From assembly GCA_030639705.1 (NCBI GenBank), contig DAOWKX010000245.1, forward strand, positions 1 to 6,903: DNA of 6,903 nucleotides, given 5' to 3'. Numbering within the stretch: position 1 is the first letter of the stretch; each line of letters opens with the position of its first letter. Made by a program: the position numbers and the translations under genes. The DNA comes from Candidatus Aminicenantota bacterium (GTDB lineage: Bacteria > Acidobacteriota > Aminicenantia > UBA2199). Below are positions 1 to 4,487 of the stretch, piece by piece. The notes beneath the pieces are model-generated. The model was given only the letters and a program-made list of their open reading frames with translations, was not told the origin of the DNA and made no database searches.

Positions 1-1107
1 CCGGGGAATAAGGGGATTTATTCTAGAAAGAATTTCATAGTTAATGGTGCCGATTAAATTTCCCAGGTAATCCGCATCAATCTTTTCGTCTTTTACCGAA
101 CCGATCAGTAAAACCCTGTCCTCTTCTCTGATTTTTCTTATATGGCTGACCTCAGCCATCATCATGTTCATACAGACTCTTCCTCTAACTGGCGCCTTGA
201 TACCATTCACCAGAATATTGGATAGGTTGGATAGCTTTCGGTCATATCCATCATAATATCCCACCGGGATCACTATCATTTTTGAGCGGCTGAAGGTCTG
301 ATAAGTTAAACCATATCCAATATACTTGTCCTTATCAATTGTTCTTATTTGAGCCACTTTTGATACCCAGCTTAGAACCGGCTTTAAATCAATGTTTTTT
401 TTGTTCTTCTCAATATAAGAAATATAGGTCTGTTTCGAAGGCCAGTAACCGTATGCTGAGATGCCCACCCGAACGATATCGAAATAGGTTTCAGGAAATA
501 AAAGAGTGGAGGCAGAACAGGAAAAATGCCTTAATATTCTTTTATTGGTTATTTTTTTTATCAAGTCATTAAACATGCCCAGTTGATACCGGGCAAATGA
601 ATGGTCGGTTGTGTCTTCTATATTGGCAAAATGGGAATACAGGCCTTTAATCTCTATTTCACTGGATTCCTGTTGATTAAAGATGTCAATGATCTCCGAT
701 ACCTGCATGCCCAATCGCGATGTGCCGGTATCCAGTTTTAAGTGCACATGAGCTGTCATGCTTTTTTTGGTGCATATTCGCCTGACTCTCCTGAAATAAT
801 CCAGAGAGGGAACGACAATCTCAAAATCGTTTTTTATCAATTCAATCAATTCCTGGTCATCTGCCCAGCCAATCACCAGGATATTTTTCACCGGAGTGAT
901 TTTTTTTACCATTAAGGCTTCGGGCAATGAATCCACGGCATAATATTCAATAAATGACAAATCCTTGGTGATCTCCACTATTTGTTCCAATCCATGTCCA
1001 TAGGCATTGGCTTTAACCACAAACATAATCTTTTTCTGGCTGATTCTATGAAACAAACTCAAATTATGATGTAAATGCTCACGGTTAATTTCGATCCGGG
1101 TCTTCAT
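1..1107 (-). CDS. alr: Alanine racemase, PLP-dependent, fold type III (3' end cut by window edge)
   Basis: Interconverts L- and D-alanine, supplying D-alanine for peptidoglycan in the cytoplasm. The frame is open for 369 codons from ATG (1107-1105) to the left edge without a stop. The PLP-lysine motif VVKANAYGHG is at residues 30-39 (Lys32). KLDTGTSRLG at 124-133 holds the lysine that is carbamylated in studied homologues and the conserved Arg131. GLYSHFA is at 155-161, His194 lies in RHFSCSAS, and Arg213 in RVGI is the residue that contacts the pyridine nitrogen. IGYGLTY (263-269) carries the catalytic tyrosine Tyr265 of the second half-site, followed by VGYYDGYD (282-289) and RVCMNM (310-315). 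The end SRINPLIPR resembles the usual C-terminus, so only a few codons should be missing. The ATG overlaps the manC stop as ATGA, which fixes the start and suggests translational coupling. The position after CM is Asn rather than the common Asp, a tolerated-looking variant. Family assignment is firm. Substrate preference for alanine over serine or lysine is inferred. Confidence 0.95.
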   Translation of the reverse strand, partial: MKTRIEINREHLHHNLSLFHRISQKKIMFVVKANAYGHGLEQIVEITKDLSFIEYYAVDSLPEALMVKKITPVKNILVIGWADDQELIELIKNDFEIVVPSLDYFRRVRRICTKKSMTAHVHLKLDTGTSRLGMQVSEIIDIFNQQESSEIEIKGLYSHFANIEDTTDHSFARYQLGMFNDLIKKITNKRILRHFSCSASTLLFPETYFDIVRVGISAYGYWPSKQTYISYIEKNKKNIDLKPVLSWVSKVAQIRTIDKDKYIGYGLTYQTFSRSKMIVIPVGYYDGYDRKLSNLSNILVNGIKAPVRGRVCMNMMMAEVSHIRKIREEDRVLLIGSVKDEKIDADYLGNLIGTINYEILSRINPLIPR

Positions 1108-2156
1108 TTTAAAAAGGGAATGACTTCTTTAACCTTTTGCAATTTATCCATCGGGGCAACCAGAATTCCATTCTTGGTATTAATCACCACCATGTTCTCC
1201 AAGCCAATAGCGGCAATGGTTTTGTTTTCAGTGGAAAACAAAAGCGAATTTTTTGTATCAATAACCACATGGCCGTCAATTTTGACATTATTCTGATTAT
1301 CTTTGGCATTCAGTTCATATACACTCGACCATGCCCCCACGTCATTCCAGGAAAAGGAACCTGGAAACATCATTAATTCCTTAACTTTCTCCATGAGGGC
1401 ATAATCAATGGATTCCTTGGTCAATTGACTAAAAATGTCTCGGAATTTTTGTTCATCATCAAAAGTATCCTCCAGCTGGATATACTTTTTATAATAATCA
1501 CAGGCATATTTTTTTAAAAAGTCCTTAAAGAATTTCAACTTGTAAACAAACATCCCGGAATTCCAGTAATAATTTCCCCGGGATACATATTTTTTAGCCA
1601 GGGGAAGACACGGTTTTTCCTTAAACTCCTTGACTTTGAAAAAATTTGTTTTGTTCACCTGAGTATACCGTGAATCATCAAAATTGATGTATCCATATCC
1701 GGTATGAGGTAAATGGGGTTTGATACCTGAGGTAATGATATATCTCTGGTCTGCAAATTTAAGTGCATCCTGCATCTGTTCGGCAAAAATCTCAATATCA
1801 GGGATATAATGATCAGCCGGCACAACCAGTAAATTAGCATTTTCATCGATCCGGGATAAAACAATATTGGCCAGGATGAGACAGGGAGCGGTATTTTTAG
1901 GAAACGGTTCGGCTATAAAATTCGAATCACTGAAACCGGGTATGGATTTTTTGGTTTGCTCAAGATATTTATTATCGGCAACGATATAAATATTTTCCGG
2001 CCGAATGAATCTCTTCAAACGGTTATAAGTCTGAAGGATCAAGGGCTGGTTGCCCACTATATTAAGAAATTGCTTGGGTACTTCCTCTGTACTGTAGGGC
2101 CAGAACCGGGTGCCCTGTCCCCCGGCCATGATCAGGCCAAAATATTTATTTTTCAT
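1104..2156 (-). CDS. manC: Mannose-1-phosphate guanylyltransferase (GDP-mannose pyrophosphorylase), short form
   Basis: Condenses GTP and mannose-1-phosphate to GDP-mannose, the donor for mannosylated and fucosylated surface glycans; cytoplasmic. The 350-residue protein is one nucleotidyltransferase domain plus a short C-terminal beta region, without the phosphomannose isomerase domain of the longer bifunctional proteins. The nucleotide-binding signature spans residues 11-30 (AGGQGTRFWP, then PKQF). AEPFPKNTAP is at 82-91, the metal/sugar-phosphate motif VVPADHYI at 111-118, GYGYI at 153-157, FKEKP at 178-182, NSGMFVY at 199-205 and SFSWNDVGAW at 267-276, all in the order known for this family. 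An in-frame TAA lies four codons upstream, so ATG 2156 is the first usable ATG, although no good Shine-Dalgarno precedes it. It is the first gene of an apparent two-gene operon with alr (4-base overlap). Guanylyl rather than other nucleotidyl specificity rests on the WNDVG and PADH context. Confidence 0.93.
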   Translation of the reverse strand: MKNKYFGLIMAGGQGTRFWPYSTEEVPKQFLNIVGNQPLILQTYNRLKRFIRPENIYIVADNKYLEQTKKSIPGFSDSNFIAEPFPKNTAPCLILANIVLSRIDENANLLVVPADHYIPDIEIFAEQMQDALKFADQRYIITSGIKPHLPHTGYGYINFDDSRYTQVNKTNFFKVKEFKEKPCLPLAKKYVSRGNYYWNSGMFVYKLKFFKDFLKKYACDYYKKYIQLEDTFDDEQKFRDIFSQLTKESIDYALMEKVKELMMFPGSFSWNDVGAWSSVYELNAKDNQNNVKIDGHVVIDTKNSLLFSTENKTIAAIGLENMVVINTKNGILVAPMDKLQKVKEVIPFLK

Positions 2157-2161
2157 CTTAT

Positions 2162-2194
2162 CTAATTAACACAATCAACACAAAAAAACAACAT
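2162..2194 (-). other. Possible 10-codon leader ORF upstream of manC
   Basis: On the minus strand ATG (2194-2192) opens a frame MLFFCVDCVN ending in TAG (2164-2162), 5 bases before the manC ATG. A perfect AGGAGG lies upstream (2215-2210), but 15 bases from this ATG, which is longer than normal. manC itself lacks a clear ribosome binding site, so coupling to a translated leader would be one explanation. Seen directly: the ORF and the purine-rich hexamer. Translation is speculative. Confidence 0.15.
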
Positions 2195-2243
2195 GAAGAT
2201 ATCTGCCTGCCTCCTATTTTTAGAATTTTTTTAGGATTAAGGA

Positions 2244-2272
2244 TTGAATTCTAGTTTTGATTTGATTAAAAT
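2244..2272 (+). promoter_or_regulatory. Candidate sigma70-type promoter for the plus-strand cluster
   Basis: TTGAAT (2244-2249) and TAAAAT (2267-2272) are separated by exactly 17 bases. The -10 element matches TATAAT at 5 of 6 and the -35 matches TTGACA at 4 of 6, including its conserved TTGA. The start would be near 2279, about 60 bases upstream of the 58-codon gene. Position and spacing are good, but the region is AT-rich, so chance cannot be excluded. Confidence 0.35.
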
Positions 2273-2288
2273 TTATTCATCAAGACAA

Positions 2289-2317
2289 AATATACAGGTA
2301 TTTTCTTTTTTTATGAA
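2289..2317 (-). promoter_or_regulatory. Candidate sigma70-type promoter for manC-alr
   Basis: Reading the minus strand, TTCATA (2317-2312) and TATATT (2294-2289) are separated by 17 bases. The match to TTGACA is 4 of 6 and to TATAAT 5 of 6. Transcription would begin near 2282 and leave a leader of about 125 bases before manC. In AT-rich DNA such matches arise by chance, so this is a candidate only. Confidence 0.25.
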
Positions 2318-2325
2318 TTGGTGAG

Positions 2326-2333
2326 AAGGAGGT
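2326..2333 (+). promoter_or_regulatory. Strong Shine-Dalgarno site (AAGGAGGT)
   Basis: AAGGAGGT is complementary to eight consecutive bases of the usual anti-Shine-Dalgarno sequence and ends 6 bases before the ATG at 2340. It is the best ribosome binding site in the window and is the main evidence that the short ORF downstream is a real gene. Confidence 0.8.
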
Positions 2334-2339
2334 AAGATT

Positions 2340-2516
2340 ATGAAAATTTGGGTATTTATTGTATTGCTGTTTGCCCTGGCCGGGCTGGTACTCAATATCA
2401 TAAAGGGAGCCCCTATGGAATTGATGCTGGTGAAAGACATCATCCTGTTATTGATTACCCTGGGCATGCTGGTGAGAATACATTATAAAACCAGACACGG
2501 CGAGAGAAAAGAATAG
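2340..2516 (+). CDS. Small hydrophobic membrane protein, 58 residues, unknown function
   Basis: I do not recognise the family. The 58-codon frame starts at ATG 2340, 6 bases after a perfect AAGGAGGT, and ends at TAG 2514-2516. Residues 4-21 (WVFIVLLFALAGLVLNII) form one clear membrane helix. Residues 34-46 (IILLLITLGMLVR) form a second, shorter hydrophobic stretch after a loop holding Lys22, Glu27, Lys32 and Asp33. The tail (residues 46-58, RIHYKTRHGERKE) is rich in Arg, Lys and His and should stay in the cytoplasm. A two-helix hairpin with both ends inside is the simplest topology. It is the first of three plus-strand genes, 57 bases ahead of the repeat protein. Its small size makes it easy to miss, and an antisense frame across the same DNA lacks comparable initiation signals. 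Coding status is likely; role unknown. Confidence 0.75.
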   Translation: MKIWVFIVLLFALAGLVLNIIKGAPMELMLVKDIILLLITLGMLVRIHYKTRHGERKE

Positions 2517-2573
2517 AGTAAATAAGTTTAAATTTAATCAGGGAATATTTATCAATCGAGGAGTGTGATTTAG

Positions 2574-3014
2574 ATGAGATCAAATTTTTTATTTTTTATG
2601 TTTTTCACTATTTGTGTTTTTTTGTTTACTTCGGCGGGTTATTCCGAAGAAATCAAAATCAGCAATGCCGGGGGCTTAACCCTGGCCTATATCTCAGATG
2701 ACGGGCGGATTGAAAACAGCGGGAGAACCACAATTGGTTATGTAGATTCCAGCGGAAGAGTTGAAAATTCCGCTCGAACCACCCTGGGATACATCCAGGG
2801 TGACCGGGTAGAAAATGCCAGCCGAACCACCATCGGATATATTGATTCCAGCGGACGGGTAGAAAATGCCGGTCGAATGACCATCGGATATATCACCTCA
2901 GGACGGGTTGAAAACGCCTCCCGATTAACCGTATTAACCTTTTCCAGATCCGGTGATTATAAAAAAATCGGAACTTACATCTTCTTTTTTAACCAGGTAC
3001 TTGAAAAAAAGTAA
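2574..3014 (+). CDS. Exported short-repeat protein, probable beta-flower/beta-propeller-like fold
   Basis: The protein has 146 residues and no catalytic motif. Residues 1-24 look like a signal peptide: Arg2, a long hydrophobic core FLFFMFFTICVFLF, then TSAGYS before Glu25, so the mature protein should be periplasmic or extracellular. Residues 27-127 are six consecutive 16-18-residue units. The first is degenerate (27-44); the next five begin at residues 45, 62, 78, 95 and 111 with R-[VI]-E-N and run through R-x-T-[IL]-G-Y-[IV] to a turn such as DSSG. The last unit diverges after RLTV and is followed by a hydrophobic strand IGTYIFFF (132-139). Alternating hydrophobic and polar residues with Gly turns imply short beta hairpins, as in proteins annotated as 5-fold beta-flower; that name is from memory and untested. 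The start has GAGGAG 10 bases upstream (2558-2563). Gene gaps are 57 bases upstream and 67 downstream. A binding or scaffold role is inference. Confidence 0.82.
   Translation: MRSNFLFFMFFTICVFLFTSAGYSEEIKISNAGGLTLAYISDDGRIENSGRTTIGYVDSSGRVENSARTTLGYIQGDRVENASRTTIGYIDSSGRVENAGRMTIGYITSGRVENASRLTVLTFSRSGDYKKIGTYIFFFNQVLEKK
2652..2954 (+). repeat. In-frame tandem coding repeats, 48-54 bases per unit
   Basis: Six successive units encode residues 27-127 of the repeat protein. The five clear units are 17, 16, 17, 16 and 17 codons long; the shorter ones lack one residue in the turn (YIQGD and YITSG against YIDSSG). At DNA level the units starting at 2805 and 2856 are most alike, sharing CGGGTAGAAAATGCC and ACCATCGGATATAT, while the outer units differ at many third positions. 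This suggests old duplications held by protein selection, with at least one younger copy. Confidence 0.85.
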
Positions 3015-3030
3015 CCTTTTTAAATATTAC
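3001..3030 (+). promoter_or_regulatory. Weak candidate internal promoter before the hydrolase gene
   Basis: TTGAAA (3001-3006) and TATTAC (3025-3030) are 18 bases apart and straddle the end of the repeat-protein gene. The -35 match is 5 of 6, the -10 only 4 of 6. It could let the hydrolase be transcribed separately from the two upstream genes. The Lys-rich C-terminal codons alone produce the A-rich context, so confidence is low. Confidence 0.18.
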
Positions 3031-3072
3031 TAAACTCGACCATTTATTATACTTTTTTATATCTTAAAAAGG
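3015..3072 (+). promoter_or_regulatory. Perfect 9-base inverted repeat overlapping the hydrolase ribosome binding site
   Basis: CCTTTTTAA (3015-3023), immediately after the repeat-protein stop, is the exact reverse complement of TTAAAAAGG (3064-3072). The latter contains the first two G residues of the GGAG (3071-3074) that precedes the ATG at 3082. Pairing in the mRNA would partly cover this ribosome binding site. The 40-base loop and mostly A-U stem make it weak, so regulatory meaning is only a possibility. Confidence 0.25.
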
Positions 3073-3081
3073 AGAAAATCA

Positions 3082-4401
3082 ATGAATATTAATCAAATAG
3101 AAAAAAAATCTTTAATGAAAAACCGCAAACCTCTGCTGGCTGCATTTTTAAGCCTGATTTCAATGGGATTGGGCCAAATGTATAACGGAGAACTCTGGAA
3201 AGGGACATTTTTAAACATTCTTTTTTGGTCGACATTCCTGTGGTATTCCTATTACACCAGCTCAGCCTATTTCGGGGAATCATACGATTTGATATTTCTG
3301 CTGATCACCACAGGTGTGTTTTTGCTGCTAAAAATCTACTCAATTGGTCAGTCGTTTGTCTATTCCCATCGAAAAAGCAAAACATACCACTTGAAAAAAT
3401 ACAACAAGTGGTATCTCTACCTCTTCTTTATAGTGATACTGCTGATACCTCCATTTTTCCTGTCAAATGTCATTAAAAAGCAGTCGCTTCAGGACATATC
3501 GCCCCCCCATCCGTTTCGCTCGGAAAAGGCCAAAACGGTTTTTTTACAAATGTACGACCAAAAGGCCTACCAATGGCCGGTGGCTTCGGAAACCAAAATG
3601 GTCAATACCTCATTTGGAAAAACCCATGTCCGGATCAGCGGTCCAAAACAGGCACCTCCCCTGGTACTCATGCACGGCGGCCCATCCAATTCATTGCAGT
3701 GGATTTACAACATTGAGGACTTAGCACAGGATTACCGAACCTTTGCTATCGACATCATTACGGGTACCGGTCGGAGCGTAAACACGAAAAAAATTGAAAA
3801 AGCATCCGAACTGGTCAAATGGCTGGAGGAAACCCTGACCGGTCTGGGACTGGAAGACCATATCAACATGATGGGACTTTCCTACGGTGGATGGATCACC
3901 AGCCAGTATACTCTCGCTCACCAGAACCGGGTGGATAGAATCATTCTGATCGCACCGGCAGCAACAGTCTCACCGCTATCACTCCAGTGGATTAAGTATG
4001 CAGTTCTCTCCATCATACCCCACCGGCACTTCACAGGAAATTTTTTGCACTGGCTGCTGGCGGACTTTTCCCGCATCGACAGTGCAGAATTAAACCGGCT
4101 CAGTGAGGAGTCCTTTTTGGCCATGCGCTGTTTTAAGCCCACCATGCCGGTAAGCCCGACGGTTCTAACCGTTGACGAATGGAAAAAAATCAGGGTCCCC
4201 CTGCTTTTTTTAATCGGAGAAAACGAAAAAATCTACGGAAAATCCGCCCTCGAAACTGTTCAACGCCTCAATCAAATCGCTCCGCATATAAAGACAGAGA
4301 TCATCCCCGGTGCCGGTCATGACCTAACCTTTGTGCAGGCAGAACTTGTTAACCGAACCGTTCTTGAATTTCTGGAATATCCCGATAACAAAACGGATTG
4401 A
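3082..4401 (+). CDS. Membrane-anchored alpha/beta hydrolase with N-terminal multi-helix domain
   Basis: The 439 residues form two parts. Residues 17-40 (AFLSLISMGLGQMYNGELWKG) resemble the glycine-rich entry motif of small TM2-like membrane domains. Hydrophobic segments follow at about 41-58, 68-88 and 110-131. Residues 175-435 are an alpha/beta hydrolase: oxyanion-loop HGG (198-200), nucleophile elbow GLSYGG (265-270, Ser267), a strand VPLLFLIGENEKIYG (372-386) whose Glu380 or Glu382 is the likely acid, and His413 in GAGHDL. The triad therefore looks complete. The basic loop 96-109 (HRKSKTYHLKKYNK) should be cytoplasmic, which puts the hydrolase outside the membrane if residues 17-34 do not cross. 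The start has GGAG (3071-3074) 7 bases upstream. Substrate is unknown: esterase, lipase or peptidase-like activities are all possible. The cap region (about 294-365) is helical and aromatic-rich, which suits a hydrophobic substrate. It is the third plus-strand gene, 67 bases after the repeat protein. Confidence 0.88.
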   Translation: MNINQIEKKSLMKNRKPLLAAFLSLISMGLGQMYNGELWKGTFLNILFWSTFLWYSYYTSSAYFGESYDLIFLLITTGVFLLLKIYSIGQSFVYSHRKSKTYHLKKYNKWYLYLFFIVILLIPPFFLSNVIKKQSLQDISPPHPFRSEKAKTVFLQMYDQKAYQWPVASETKMVNTSFGKTHVRISGPKQAPPLVLMHGGPSNSLQWIYNIEDLAQDYRTFAIDIITGTGRSVNTKKIEKASELVKWLEETLTGLGLEDHINMMGLSYGGWITSQYTLAHQNRVDRIILIAPAATVSPLSLQWIKYAVLSIIPHRHFTGNFLHWLLADFSRIDSAELNRLSEESFLAMRCFKPTMPVSPTVLTVDEWKKIRVPLLFLIGENEKIYGKSALETVQRLNQIAPHIKTEIIPGAGHDLTFVQAELVNRTVLEFLEYPDNKTD

Positions 4402-4406
4402 TTGGC

Positions 4407-4425
4407 AATATAAAAATATTATATT
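4407..4425. other. AT-only stem-loop in the convergent gap
   Basis: AATATAA (4407-4413) and TTATATT (4419-4425) form a perfect 7-base-pair stem with a 5-base loop, 5 bases after the hydrolase stop and in the 86-base gap between converging genes. It has no G-C pair and no following T-run on either strand, so it is not a standard intrinsic terminator. It may still mark the transcript ends, but chance in AT-rich DNA is likely. Confidence 0.2.
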
Positions 4426-4487
4426 AAAATCATTATTCTTCTTTATAATTATATGTTATGCGATCAAAGCGTCTTTGGGGTATTCAA

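Noticed and set aside
339..572. Plus-strand 77-codon frame inside the alanine racemase region
   Set aside because: The opposite strand encodes a continuous alanine racemase with all motifs; this frame is a shadow, as are the other short frames antisense or out of frame to manC, the hydrolase and the M16C peptidase.
2217..2239. Imperfect palindrome CCTATTTTTAG...TTTAGG in the divergent region, considered as an operator or terminator
   Set aside because: Only the outer four bases pair cleanly; the rest is A/T runs expected by chance here.
2273..2467. A 64-codon minus-strand frame antisense to the small membrane protein
   Set aside because: No clear ribosome binding site and unremarkable composition, whereas the opposite strand has a perfect Shine-Dalgarno and a coherent hydrophobic protein.
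2652..2954. Regular 48-51-base periodicity considered as a CRISPR array
   Set aside because: The period lies in one reading frame, units are directly adjacent without unique spacers, and they encode a conserved peptide repeat.
4454..4475. Small hairpin CAAAG-CGT-CTTTG just downstream of the M16C stop, considered as a terminator
   Set aside because: The stem is only 5 base pairs with a 3-base loop, and no T-run follows on the minus strand.
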